Counted from the stretch's first letter, positions 54,323-63,235 are shown. The stretch is DNA of 64,000 bases from JAJDZL01 sp965220665 (GCA_965220665.1 CBDCQQ010000005.1:1364001-1428000), one strand, 5' to 3'. Notes: a model not told the origin generated them from the sequence alone. Made by a program: numbers and translations.

Positions 54323-54460
54323 ATGCCTTTCAATTCACTTGCTGAAAAACTAGCACACTTTGAATCAATGGCACTGCCTTTGTCGCTCTATTCAGGTAAC
54401 AAGCGCGCTATTTTAGAAGAATTGGCTGGCAGGTACCGAGTGAATCATTTGCATGCTTGA
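54323..54460 (+). CDS. possible 45-aa protein in the divergent promoter region
   Basis: A 45-codon open frame in the 261-base gap between the divergent DgcA-like and MttB-like genes. It encodes a possible amphipathic helix (NSLAEKLAHFES) and a KRAILEELAGRYRV stretch with a coding-like look. There is no Shine-Dalgarno before the ATG and I do not recognise the family. It could be a leader peptide, a small regulator or chance. If it is not translated, the region is simply the shared promoter zone. Confidence 0.25.
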   Translation: MPFNSLAEKLAHFESMALPLSLYSGNKRAILEELAGRYRVNHLHA

Positions 54461-54519
54461 TTTCCCGCTAATTGCCTCCAGTTTCGCAGCGAAAATTCAG
54501 CATCCCGCGAGAGTCTTTC

Positions 54520-56055
54520 ATGGCAGATAGTCGACGCAGAGAAAGACAGAGAAGGCAGCGACCTTCGCAGGCCAAAATAGATCAGCTGCCGTTTGAGCAG
54601 GTTGAAAATCCATTTTCTCCGATTGATATCTTATCCGAAGATCAACTCAATCAAATTCATCACGCATCATTGGGTGTGCTTGAAGACATCGGCATCAATT
54701 TTCTGCTTGATGAAGCACGAGAAATTCTGAAAAACGCTGGCGCAGACGTAGAGAAAAACTCAACCCGTGTTCGTTTTGACCGAAACCTGATCTTGGAATT
54801 CATAGCAAAGGCTCCGTCTGAGTTCGCTATTCACGCAAGAAATCCGCAACGGAGTCTGAAAATTGGTGGACGCTGGCTTGCTTTCTCAACCGTAGCAGGT
54901 CCACCCAATGCCAGCGACATTCAAGGTGGTCGGCGTTCGGGAAACTTTAAGGATTACAGTGACTTCATTAAGCTTGCACAAAGTGTGAATATCGCTCACG
55001 CGATATCCGGACATCCGGTTGAACCGCTTGACCTTGACCCCAAAACGCGACATCTCGATACTGCAAGGGTAAACCTGACGCTCACTGACAAGGTATGCAG
55101 GGTTTATTCATTGGGACGCGACCGCGTCATGGATATTCTGGAGATTACCCGAATTTGTCACGGTTTGAGTCGGGAGGAGTTGGCGCATCGACCTAGCCTG
55201 TATACCGTTGTCAATGTTAATTCTCCACTTCAGTATGACATTCCAATGCTGTGGGGCATCATTGAACTCGCCAGAATGAATCAGGTGGTCGTAATCACTC
55301 CGTTCACACTCGCCGGTGCTATGGCACCAATCACTTTGGCCGGTGCAGTTACTCAACAGAATGCCGAAGCGTTGGCCGGGCTCGCATTTTCTCAAATCGT
55401 AAACCCAGGTGCACCGGTGATGTATGGAGGCTTTACTTCCAATGTTGATATGAAGACTGGTTCTCCGGCATTCGGCACCCCGGAATACGTGAAAGCCACC
55501 TTGATGGGTGGACAGTTTGCGAGGTTCTACAATCTTCCATACCGATCTTCCAACGTCAATGCCTCAAACGCGCCTGATGTACAGGCAACATACGAATCGC
55601 AGATGTCAATCTGGGGATCAGTGATGGCGCAGGCTAACTTGGTTCATCACGCACTCGGCTGGCTGGAAGGTGGACTGTGTGCTTCATTCGAAAAATTTGT
55701 GATGGATGCCGAAATGTTGCAGGGTGTGGTGGAAACCCTCAAACCGGTCGTTGTTGATGAAGAAACGCTTGGAATTGAAGCAATGCGAGAAGTCGGTCCT
55801 GGCGGACACTATTTTGCAGCGCAGCTGACTATGGATCGCTATGAAACTGAGTTTTATAAGCCGATACTGTCTGATTGGCGAAACTTTGAAACCTGGTTCG
55901 AAGACGGCGCAAAGGACGCGACAACCCGCGCTAATCGAATTTACAAGCAACTGCTATCGGAATATGAAGCCCCTAAGGTTGATGAGGCGATTTTGCAGGA
56001 GCTTGATGAATATATAGAAACCACCCGTAAGGAGCGTCGCAAGGCTCCTGTTTAG
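54520..56055 (+). CDS. trimethylamine methyltransferase MttB-family protein (non-pyrrolysine)
   Basis: A 511-residue member of the MttB superfamily with the TIM-barrel-like stretch from about 45 to the end: EDQLNQIHHASLGVLEDIGI near 40-59, VNVNSPLQYD near 229-238, and GGFTSNVDMKTGSPAFGTPE near 303-322. The frame has no internal amber codon, so it belongs to the non-pyrrolysine branch, which demethylates quaternary amines such as glycine betaine. The start at 54520 has GAGAG upstream. No corrinoid protein or activator gene is visible nearby, so the methyl acceptor is unclear. The next gene is a dimethylglycine-dehydrogenase-like enzyme. Confidence 0.88.
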   Translation: MADSRRRERQRRQRPSQAKIDQLPFEQVENPFSPIDILSEDQLNQIHHASLGVLEDIGINFLLDEAREILKNAGADVEKNSTRVRFDRNLILEFIAKAPSEFAIHARNPQRSLKIGGRWLAFSTVAGPPNASDIQGGRRSGNFKDYSDFIKLAQSVNIAHAISGHPVEPLDLDPKTRHLDTARVNLTLTDKVCRVYSLGRDRVMDILEITRICHGLSREELAHRPSLYTVVNVNSPLQYDIPMLWGIIELARMNQVVVITPFTLAGAMAPITLAGAVTQQNAEALAGLAFSQIVNPGAPVMYGGFTSNVDMKTGSPAFGTPEYVKATLMGGQFARFYNLPYRSSNVNASNAPDVQATYESQMSIWGSVMAQANLVHHALGWLEGGLCASFEKFVMDAEMLQGVVETLKPVVVDEETLGIEAMREVGPGGHYFAAQLTMDRYETEFYKPILSDWRNFETWFEDGAKDATTRANRIYKQLLSEYEAPKVDEAILQELDEYIETTRKERRKAPV

Positions 56056-56075
56056 TCCCAAAAGGAGGGCGTAGC

Positions 56076-58487
56076 GTGCAAAAGACTGCTGAAGTCGTAA
56101 TTATTGGAGGAGGGGTTGCAGGATGCAGCGTCGCCTATCACCTGGCGAAAAGGGGTTGCAAGAATGTTGTTCTGCTGGAGCGATCTGAGCTGACATCCGG
56201 TTCGACCTGGCATGCGGCTGGAAATACACACGTACTGCAGGACAACGCAAACCTGTCAAAGCTTCACTACTATACGGTCAGGTTGTACCCACAGCTTGAA
56301 GAAGAAACCGGACAATCCTGCGGCATTCATCCGGTTGGAGGAATTTATTTGGCCACCACTCCAGAACGCCACGATCAAATTCGCATTCAGGCATCTAAAG
56401 CTAAATATCTAGGACTTGATTTTCAGACGATTTCACTGGAAGACGTCCACGAAATGAATCCCTTGCTTAATCTCGATGGTGTCATCAGTGCGATGTTTGA
56501 GCACAACGAGCTTCATATTGATCCGAGCGGAGTCACCAATGCCTATGCAGCAGGTGCTCGTATGAACGGCGTCAAGATTCATCGAAACACACCGGTAACT
56601 GCAACGACTCAGCAGCCCAATGGCGGTTGGCTGGTGGAAACACCCGAGGGCAGGATCGAAACAAAATTTCTGGTTAACTGTGCGGGTCTTTGGGGTCGGG
56701 AGGTTGGACAACTGGCAGGAATCAACTTACCGTTGATGCCTATGGAGCATCAGTATTTTGTTTCTGAGAGTATTCCGGAAATTGAAGCGCTGGGCCGAGA
56801 AATCCCCCTGATTCATGACAATGATGGCGAATACTACATGCGCCAGGAAGGCAAGGGACTGCTAGTTGGGGCGTACGAACTCGGCGGATTACATTGGGCA
56901 GTTGATGGAACACCACTAGATTTTGGACATGAACTGCTGCCGAATGATTTAGATAGAGTACTGGACAATGTTGTACGGGCAATGCATCGTATGCCATGCC
57001 TTGAAACTGCCGGAATCAAGCGAATCGTCAACGGACCAATGATCTGGACGCCAGATCTCATGCCCCTGGTTGGTGAGGTTTCACAACTTACCAACTATTT
57101 CGTGATTGGTGGACTGATTCCAGGGTTCAGTATTGGTGGTGGTCTCGGATTAATGATGGCTGAGTGGATCTTGGATGGTCAGCCGAGTCTTGATATCTGG
57201 CCCATTGATGTGGCTCGATTTGGCGACTGGGTGACACCCAACTATGTTCTGGACACGACTGCCGACAACTATCAGACTCGATTTAGAATTTTCTTTCCAT
57301 ATGAGGAACGAACCGCTGGTCGCCCTTTGCGAACAAGGCCTGCTTACGAACATCAAAAAAACAACGGAGCGATGTTCGGTGCTCAGTACGGTTGGGAGGT
57401 GCCGATGTGGTTTGCACCGGAAGGAACGCTGCCAGTTGAAAACTTTTCATTTCGCAGAACGGAATCATTCGGACCGATTGGCGATGAATGTCGAGCCATT
57501 CGGTCTTCGGTGGGTTTGCTCGATACTTCTGCTTATGCCAAATTTATTGTCAAAGGTCCAAGAGCCGCTGAGTGGCTTGATGGTCTGACCACCAATTCAC
57601 TTCCAAGACATCGTCGGATGTCGCTTGCTCCTATGGTGCATCAGCGGGGCGGGGTGGTTGCCGACTTTACTGTTGCCCGTCTCGAAGATGATGAATTTCT
57701 CCTGATTGGTGCTGGTGTGGCGGAGAATGCTCACTTTAGATGGTTTCGTAAAAATGGATTTTCTTCAGGAGTTGACGTAACCAGCATGTCAGATGATTGG
57801 GTTGGCATGTCAATCTCAGGTCCGAATTCAAGAGCACTTCTATCTGAACTCACTGGTGAAGATTTTTCCAATGAGACGCAGCGATTTCTGTCGATTCGGC
57901 AGATTCAGGTCGGTCCGGCGAAAGCCTGGGTATTGAGGGTTGCCTTTACGGGTGAACTGGGTTTTGAGATGTATTTTCCAGCAGAATATCAGTTGGAGGT
58001 GCTGCAGATGGTGATGGATAAAGGGCAGGCTTACGGTCTCCGCCCGATTGGCTCGCGTGCTTTACTGTCGCTTCGACTGGAAAAGAATTACGGTAGTTGG
58101 GGTCGGGAGTATTCTCCAGAGTACACACCGTTTGAATCGCGCCTTGATCGATTCGTCAAGTTTGATAAAGGCGAATTCATTGGCCGCGATAGCCTGCTTG
58201 AAGCGGCTGCTAAAACACCTAGATGGCTGCTCACCTGTTTTACTGTCGATGTCGACGAACAGGATGCGGTGGGCGGTGAGCCGATCTTGTGCGACGGAGA
58301 GGTGTCAGGAATTGTGACTTCAGCATCTTTCGGTCACGCGGCCGGGAAGAGTATTGCGCTAGGCTATATACCGCCCGCAAAAGTAGAAAGCAAGGATTTC
58401 AAAATTGAGATAATCGGTAAGGCAAAAGATGCCCAGGTCATCAACGAACCCTTGATTGATCCAAGCGGGTCTAGAATGCGCAGTTGA
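56076..58487 (+). CDS. dimethylglycine/sarcosine dehydrogenase-like flavoprotein with GcvT domain
   Basis: An 803-residue fusion. The DAO flavin domain has GGGVAGCSVAYHLA at 11-24 and SGSTWHAAGN at 41-50, where His46 is at the position that binds FAD covalently. An FAO_M region follows near 370-430. The C-terminal 350 residues are GCV_T and GCV_T_C domains (VRHxxGLLDTSAYAKFIVKGP-like and RPIGSRALLSLRLEKNYGSWG) that accept the methyl-derived C1 unit on tetrahydrofolate. The start GTG has an AAGGAGGG site nine bases upstream. It lies 20 bases after the MttB-like gene, so product of one may feed the other. Confidence 0.92.
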   Translation: MQKTAEVVIIGGGVAGCSVAYHLAKRGCKNVVLLERSELTSGSTWHAAGNTHVLQDNANLSKLHYYTVRLYPQLEEETGQSCGIHPVGGIYLATTPERHDQIRIQASKAKYLGLDFQTISLEDVHEMNPLLNLDGVISAMFEHNELHIDPSGVTNAYAAGARMNGVKIHRNTPVTATTQQPNGGWLVETPEGRIETKFLVNCAGLWGREVGQLAGINLPLMPMEHQYFVSESIPEIEALGREIPLIHDNDGEYYMRQEGKGLLVGAYELGGLHWAVDGTPLDFGHELLPNDLDRVLDNVVRAMHRMPCLETAGIKRIVNGPMIWTPDLMPLVGEVSQLTNYFVIGGLIPGFSIGGGLGLMMAEWILDGQPSLDIWPIDVARFGDWVTPNYVLDTTADNYQTRFRIFFPYEERTAGRPLRTRPAYEHQKNNGAMFGAQYGWEVPMWFAPEGTLPVENFSFRRTESFGPIGDECRAIRSSVGLLDTSAYAKFIVKGPRAAEWLDGLTTNSLPRHRRMSLAPMVHQRGGVVADFTVARLEDDEFLLIGAGVAENAHFRWFRKNGFSSGVDVTSMSDDWVGMSISGPNSRALLSELTGEDFSNETQRFLSIRQIQVGPAKAWVLRVAFTGELGFEMYFPAEYQLEVLQMVMDKGQAYGLRPIGSRALLSLRLEKNYGSWGREYSPEYTPFESRLDRFVKFDKGEFIGRDSLLEAAAKTPRWLLTCFTVDVDEQDAVGGEPILCDGEVSGIVTSASFGHAAGKSIALGYIPPAKVESKDFKIEIIGKAKDAQVINEPLIDPSGSRMRS

Positions 58488-58531
58488 CTTCAGCTTGCCA
58501 CCACCTAAATCGATATTCGGAGTTGCCAGTC

Positions 58532-59110
58532 ATGAAAACACCATCAGCAAGCCGCTATCCCGTTCCCGAACTTGATACTTTACCGCAGGATATTCAGGAT
58601 CGGATACTGGCGGTGCAGGAAAAGGCTGGCTTTGTGCCGAACGTGTTCTTGGCTCTCGCACATCGTCCACTTGAGTTTCGCGCATTTTTTGACTATCACG
58701 ATGCGCTGATGGAGAAAGAAAGTGGGCTCAGCAAAGCAGACAGGGAGATGATCGTTGTTGCAACGTCCGGCGAGAATAATTGTCAGTATTGTGTTGTTGC
58801 ACATGGTGCAGTTTTACGGATCAGGGCGAAACATCCATTGGTAGCAGATCAGGTTGCAGTGAATTACCGGAAATCCGATATCACACCCAGACAACGAGTT
58901 ATGTTGGAATTTGCGGTGAAAGTCTGTAATGAGTCAGGTTCCGTTGACGATTCGGACTATCAGACATTAAGAGATGCCGGATTCAGTGAAGAAGACATTT
59001 GGGACATCACTGCCATTACTGCGTTCTTTGGGATGAGCAACCGTCTGGCTAATGTACTTGGAATGGAGCCCAATGCGGAGTTCTATAACATGGCGCGAGA
59101 TATGGACTAG
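58532..59110 (+). CDS. AhpD-like peroxidase-related protein
   Basis: A 192-residue helical protein with the intact active motif C84-Q-Y-C87-VVAH91, typical of AhpD/carboxymuconolactone-decarboxylase-like peroxidase-related enzymes. I chose the ATG at 58532 with CGGAG about ten bases upstream; a TTG at 58484 that overlaps the previous stop would add 16 residues. In this operon it could remove peroxide formed by the flavin oxidases, but the activity is not shown by sequence. The minus-strand homologue at 27696 lacks the second Cys. Confidence 0.85.
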   Translation: MKTPSASRYPVPELDTLPQDIQDRILAVQEKAGFVPNVFLALAHRPLEFRAFFDYHDALMEKESGLSKADREMIVVATSGENNCQYCVVAHGAVLRIRAKHPLVADQVAVNYRKSDITPRQRVMLEFAVKVCNESGSVDDSDYQTLRDAGFSEEDIWDITAITAFFGMSNRLANVLGMEPNAEFYNMARDMD

Positions 59111-59147
59111 AGCAAAACTTAAATAGTGTTTTCTACGAAGGTATAGC

Positions 59148-59900
59148 GTGCATCCAATTTTTGCACTGTGGTCGCATCCAAGATCCATGTCTACTGCTGT
59201 TGAGCGAATTATGCGCGAGCGTGGGGACCTGAAGTGTTTTCACGAACCGTTTATCTACGACTACTACGTAAACAGAAAAGTCAGAACCATACCGCATTTT
59301 GAAGCGCAGGAAGATCATCCTGTCACATACGAGGAAATACGTGATATGCTGCTCCAGCAAGCCGAATCCTCTCCCGTGTTTTTCAAAGATATGAGTTACT
59401 ACGTCGTTCCTCATTTACTGGAAGACAGAAAATTCAACAACCGCCTCGTGAACTGTTTTTTGATCTACAATCCCATTGCTTCCATACTGTCGTACTTTCA
59501 TCTGGATCCTGAAGTCACCTGTGATGAAATTGGGCTGGAGGCACAGTACCAGCATTATCATGGTCTTTCTCCATCCAACCAGTCAGTGATTGTAGAAGCT
59601 GAAGACATCCGAGGTGATGCAAAAAGGATGATTGGTGCGGTGTGGCGTGCAGTTGGCCTGCCATATGTCGATCATGCGTTCGAATGGGGCGATCAAGCTC
59701 CCGAAGAATGGAAGCAAGTTGAAGGATGGCATGGCGATGTCATCGCCTCGAATAAAATTCTTCCAATTACGCCTCAGGAGATTGAACTCAAAAATGAGGA
59801 GTTTGTGAAGTTGAGCAAGAAATATCCACGCATGCTGGAATATTATGAACATCACCTGCCATATTACGAAGCACTCCAATTAGAAGCCTTGAAAGCCTGA
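59148..59900 (+). CDS. sulfotransferase-like protein
   Basis: A 250-residue protein. A P-loop-like start SHPRSMSTAVERIMRERGDLK at 9-29 is followed by an EPF motif at 33-35, matching the sulfotransferase-family fold that uses PAPS. The second PAPS-binding stretch is weak and a catalytic base cannot be assigned with certainty. GAAGG precedes the GTG start. It is the last gene of the MttB-dimethylglycine dehydrogenase run. A sulfotransferase in a methylamine operon is unexpected and the acceptor is unknown. A related non-sulfotransferase kinase-like fold is possible. Confidence 0.7.
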   Translation: MHPIFALWSHPRSMSTAVERIMRERGDLKCFHEPFIYDYYVNRKVRTIPHFEAQEDHPVTYEEIRDMLLQQAESSPVFFKDMSYYVVPHLLEDRKFNNRLVNCFLIYNPIASILSYFHLDPEVTCDEIGLEAQYQHYHGLSPSNQSVIVEAEDIRGDAKRMIGAVWRAVGLPYVDHAFEWGDQAPEEWKQVEGWHGDVIASNKILPITPQEIELKNEEFVKLSKKYPRMLEYYEHHLPYYEALQLEALKA

Positions 59901-60057
59901 TTCGAAGCCAGTTTGATTGAGCAAGCTGATAAAAATTGCGTAAGGGTCAGACGATCACCGTTATGTACGGATTTCGGTCTAATCATGAACATTGGTTGTT
60001 TTTAATCCTTAACCTTTGGGCAGATTCCAGTTTCCGATGCCACAATAACCAAGAATC

Positions 60058-61353
60058 ATGTCATACGAAGTTTTAATCTGGCTCGTCATTGGCCTTATGG
60101 TCGTTAATCTGTTACTGCTGCTTTGGATTCGATCTGCTGCCAAAGGTGCACAATCTTCGAATGATGTGCTCGGACCAGTCGTACGGGAAGAGTTCCGAAC
60201 AGGACGAGAAGAAATGCATCGGACAGCCCGTGAATTGCGTGAGGAAATCACCCAAAATCAGAACGCGAGCGCCGAACTACTGCACAAAATCGGAAGTACA
60301 CAGGGTGGGCTGCTCGAAAAGTTAACCCGATCAAACGAGTCTCGAATTAGCGAACTTCGCGAATCCGTTGAAAAGCGTCTTGAAACTCTTCAGCGCAACA
60401 ACGACGAAAAGCTTGAAGAGATGCGCAAAACAGTGGAAGAGAAACTTCAGGATACCCTTGAGAAGCGTGTTACCGAGTCCTTCAAAATCGTCAGCGATCA
60501 GCTTGAGCAAGTGCATAAAGGTGTCGGGGAGATGCAACAGCTTGCAACTGGAGTGGGTGATCTCAAGAGAATGCTGACCAACGTCAAGGCGCGAGGCACT
60601 TGGGGTGAGGTACAGCTCGGTGTTCTGCTTGAGCAGGTATTGACTCAACGCCAGTATGAGCGCAACGTGAAACCGGTACCCGGGTCGAATGAGATTGTTG
60701 AGTATGCAGTCAAACTGCCCGGTGCAGATGACTCACAAGAGAGTGTTGTGTGGCTACCGATTGATGCCAAGTTTCCCCAAGAAGATTACAATCGGTTAAT
60801 GGATGCTTCAGAGTCAGCGGATCCCGATGCAGTGCAGAAAGCAGTCGCAGCATTAAAGAAAACGGTTGAAACATCCGCAGCTGACATCCGGGCAAAGTAT
60901 GTTGCTCCGCCACATACCACGGACTTCGCCATTCTATTCTTACCAACCGAAGGACTATACGCCGAATTAGTGCGCGACCCTGATGTCTTAGAAAAACTTC
61001 AGCGAGATCATCGTGTGGTATTGGCCGGACCAACAACCCTGTCAGCAATACTCAACAGCCTTCAAATGGGATTTCGTACACTTGCCATTGAAAAGCGCTC
61101 AAGCGAGGTATGGACTGTGTTATCAGCAGTGAAATCGGAATTTGGAAAATTTGGCGACGCCCTCGACAAGGTAAAGAAACAGCTTGCTACTGCATCTAAT
61201 TCAATTGAAGCCACAGGTACACGCACACGTCAACTCCAACGTAAACTTCGTTCTGTTGAGGAGTTGCCCGCCGAGGCAGATCCGGCCAAGATTCTCGGTA
61301 TTTCTGCGGGAGACTTGGCCAGTGCATCGGATGAAACGGAGGACTCGAGATAG
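60058..61353 (+). CDS. rmuC: DNA recombination protein RmuC
   Basis: A 431-residue protein. An N-terminal membrane helix at about 4-24 is followed by a coiled-coil region to about 170 rich in Glu, Lys and Arg. The conserved RmuC domain includes VKARGTWGEVQLGVLLEQVL near 178-197 and PIDAKFPQEDY near 239-249. RmuC limits sequence inversions between short repeats and is widespread in proteobacteria. It stands alone, followed by the phage-type genes on the other strand. A coiled-coil tail and a C-terminal acidic stretch are normal for the family. Confidence 0.92.
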   Translation: MSYEVLIWLVIGLMVVNLLLLLWIRSAAKGAQSSNDVLGPVVREEFRTGREEMHRTARELREEITQNQNASAELLHKIGSTQGGLLEKLTRSNESRISELRESVEKRLETLQRNNDEKLEEMRKTVEEKLQDTLEKRVTESFKIVSDQLEQVHKGVGEMQQLATGVGDLKRMLTNVKARGTWGEVQLGVLLEQVLTQRQYERNVKPVPGSNEIVEYAVKLPGADDSQESVVWLPIDAKFPQEDYNRLMDASESADPDAVQKAVAALKKTVETSAADIRAKYVAPPHTTDFAILFLPTEGLYAELVRDPDVLEKLQRDHRVVLAGPTTLSAILNSLQMGFRTLAIEKRSSEVWTVLSAVKSEFGKFGDALDKVKKQLATASNSIEATGTRTRQLQRKLRSVEELPAEADPAKILGISAGDLASASDETEDSR

Positions 61354-61478
61354 TAAGCGTACTGGCACATGGCGCCCTGAATAGTTCGTAGCCCAGTCAA
61401 TATCTTTAGTTTACCCACCCACTCGAAATGCGCGAATTTCACGTGAACAATGGTTTCAATTTCAGTCATCTTGCCCAT

Positions 61479-62012
61479 TTATGACGAAGTAATCCAATCC
61501 GGTTTGTTTCTACGCCAGTTGTATTCGGCAATGCCCAAATCAAATTTGTACTGATAATATTTTCGATAGGCGCGACACGTAATTTCCGAAGTCGAAGTAT
61601 TGGTCACCTGTCCAACCTTAGATTCAATCTCGATCGTAAACTGATCAGGCATGCATTGCGGTGGGGCGATAAACTTTCCCTCAGAAAGTCCACTGGGAAT
61701 CAATCTCAGATACTTTGATAAGCCATAAGACGCGTGAATTTTTCCTCTTCGAAACTCAAACTCCTGACATAACGCAACATAAAACCTAAAGGTCCATCCG
61801 TAAGTACTCTGGTTGGTGGCTACCCACTGCGTACATGGATGCGTCGTATGCGTAGCTTTGTAAATGCTATTCTTTACCTCGCAATCGTCGCCGAATAAGT
61901 GCCATACCGTTGACAGAATTTGTGCGGTTTCAAGTGGCATCTTGACAATATGTTTGTCCCCGTGTGCTCTGGCACTCTTGACTGGATCTTGGTCCAGATA
62001 GAAGATATTCAT
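61479..62012 (-). CDS. conserved protein of a T4-like phage family, function unknown
   Basis: A 177-residue protein that I recognise from the plan of conserved T4-like (cyano)phage proteins: MNIFYLDQDP start, a DKHIVKMPLETAQ motif near 19-31, ATHTTHPCTQW near 53-63, a RGKIHASYG stretch near 89-97 and a YRKYY/W-rich C-terminus ending in PDWI. Conserved His and Lys residues suggest an enzyme, but the function is unknown to me. AGGA six bases upstream supports the start. A gene of this type between rmuC and lysA marks a possible small insertion. Confidence 0.7.
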   Translation of the reverse strand: MNIFYLDQDPVKSARAHGDKHIVKMPLETAQILSTVWHLFGDDCEVKNSIYKATHTTHPCTQWVATNQSTYGWTFRFYVALCQEFEFRRGKIHASYGLSKYLRLIPSGLSEGKFIAPPQCMPDQFTIEIESKVGQVTNTSTSEITCRAYRKYYQYKFDLGIAEYNWRRNKPDWITSS

Positions 62013-62178
62013 AAGTTGTCCTGACTTTTACCGTTGATTGGCGAACCTGATTCGAAAATACAGTGTGAGACAATAGTTCTTTAGCGTGTTTGTGGATGTC
62101 GGTATACAGTTCGACTAGTCCAGAAGGAAGCTTACCGGTAACGTTAACGTAGGTATTTTCTCGAAGCTTATATGACAT
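61930..62178 (-). CDS. hypothetical 82-aa ORF overlapping the phage-type gene
   Basis: An 82-codon frame whose last 27 codons lie in another frame over the start of the 177-residue gene. Residues 1-55 are mildly basic and contain YTDIHKHAKELLSH. The upstream GAGAGGA is 17 bases from the ATG, which is too far. It could be a short gene ending in overlap, an overlapping phage gene or chance. I do not recognise it. Confidence 0.3.
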   Translation of the reverse strand: MSYKLRENTYVNVTGKLPSGLVELYTDIHKHAKELLSHTVFSNQVRQSTVKVRTTYEYLLSGPRSSQECQSTRGQTYCQDAT

Positions 62179-62272
62179 TTAAACTTATATGGAATCCTCT
62201 CACAACAACTCAACTTGGCTCCGTTGACCAAGTGTAACAAATACATCAGTATTCAATGAGCGACTTTTACTC

Positions 62273-62300
62273 TTGACTCAAGCGCCAATCTGAGCATAAG
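62273..62300 (+). promoter_or_regulatory. candidate promoter for the SLATT-like gene
   Basis: TTGACT at 62273-62278 and CATAAG at 62295-62300 are separated by 16 bases, about 98 bases before the ATG at 62398. The -35 box is good and the -10 box weak. The gap 62179-62397 holds nothing else I can name. Confidence 0.3.
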
Positions 62301-62397
62301 CCGGACTGGTGTTCGCGTTGCACATTAGCATAACCTCAAATTCACTCAATTACAGCTGTGTTAAAATAAAGAAACTACTGTTTTGCGGTCTTTTGAA

Positions 62398-62895
62398 ATG
62401 ATCTCTGACTCCACATACCATGACATTTGGGATGGGCTTTTAGAAGTAAGTCGAGTTCGTCGTTATTACATTTTGTGTGAAAGCAAGTATCGGCGACTAG
62501 CGGCCGTATTTCGGATTGTGTTGGCAATTTCAGGTGTTGGAGTACTTGCATCTCTTGTTGATATTTTTGAGTTTTTACCAGCAATCACAATCGCGTTGTT
62601 CGGAGGGCTGATTTCGATATTGATTGTTTTTGACTTGATCATTAACCCGTCTAAAACTGCCGCACAATTAACTATAGTAAACTCAATGTTGAATGAATTG
62701 GAGGACAAATATCGTGCATTATGGGAGGAAACAAAAGGGAATCTAGTGACTGATAGTCAAGCATTGGATAATAAAAACCAGATTATGCAAGAAATTAATC
62801 GTATCAGTTCTTTCGTTGAATTTTCCGTCGACGATAAATTGTGTGAGAAAGCTCAAACGGAAGCATTTCAAACAGAAGAAGCTCGATATGCCTGA
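62398..62895 (+). CDS. two-transmembrane SLATT-like membrane protein
   Basis: A 165-residue protein. A basic segment with VRRYY and KYRRL at about 18-33 is followed by two hydrophobic helices near 36-56 and 59-82, then a soluble tail with helical, charged character. This is the plan of SLATT (SMODS and SLOG-associated 2TM effector) proteins and their relatives, some of which act as membrane effectors in conflict systems. The start has no clear ribosome binding site; a TTG at 62383 would add five residues. Its end overlaps the polyproline ORF by eight bases. SLATT assignment is by plan only. Confidence 0.55.
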   Translation: MISDSTYHDIWDGLLEVSRVRRYYILCESKYRRLAAVFRIVLAISGVGVLASLVDIFEFLPAITIALFGGLISILIVFDLIINPSKTAAQLTIVNSMLNELEDKYRALWEETKGNLVTDSQALDNKNQIMQEINRISSFVEFSVDDKLCEKAQTEAFQTEEARYA

Positions 62896-63013
62896 GAACC
62901 CCTCCCGACCTAATCGAGATAGCGGCACTCCTCCCAGACGTCCAACTCCGAAACCGCCTCCGCCTCCGAAACCGTCACCTCCTCCTCGTCCACCGCAAGA
63001 AAAACCAAAATAG
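62888..63013 (+). CDS. 41-residue polyproline peptide
   Basis: A 41-codon frame that starts inside the last codons of the SLATT-like gene (eight-base overlap, ATGCCTGA) and so could be translated by coupling. Nineteen of its 41 residues are proline, with a PPPPP run at 23-27 and PPP at 31-33, interspersed with Lys and Arg. Runs like these need EF-P for translation. It may be a protein-interaction tail delivered in trans. Chance is possible, but the position, overlap and composition argue for a real gene. The 222 bases after it (63014-63235) show nothing clear. Confidence 0.45.
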   Translation: MPENPSRPNRDSGTPPRRPTPKPPPPPKPSPPPRPPQEKPK

Positions 63014-63235
63014 TAGTTTGGACTTGGACTAAAAAGTTAGCTTGCATACCACCCAAACATGACTGGGGGGATAATTTGCACTTGATCGGGATTGAGGAAA
63101 TAAATACTTAGTAAATCCTTTATCCATAAAGCACCAATTCGAATGAGACTGAATTTTCGACTTCGGTAATAATTCAGTCGAAGTGTCCAAAATCAAAATT
63201 AACGCGAGCGCGATGTGAGAAATTGAGTCGCGATC

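Noticed and set aside
54520..56055. Pyrrolysine-type MttB
   Set aside because: The frame is continuous with no in-frame amber codon, so this is a non-pyrrolysine homologue.
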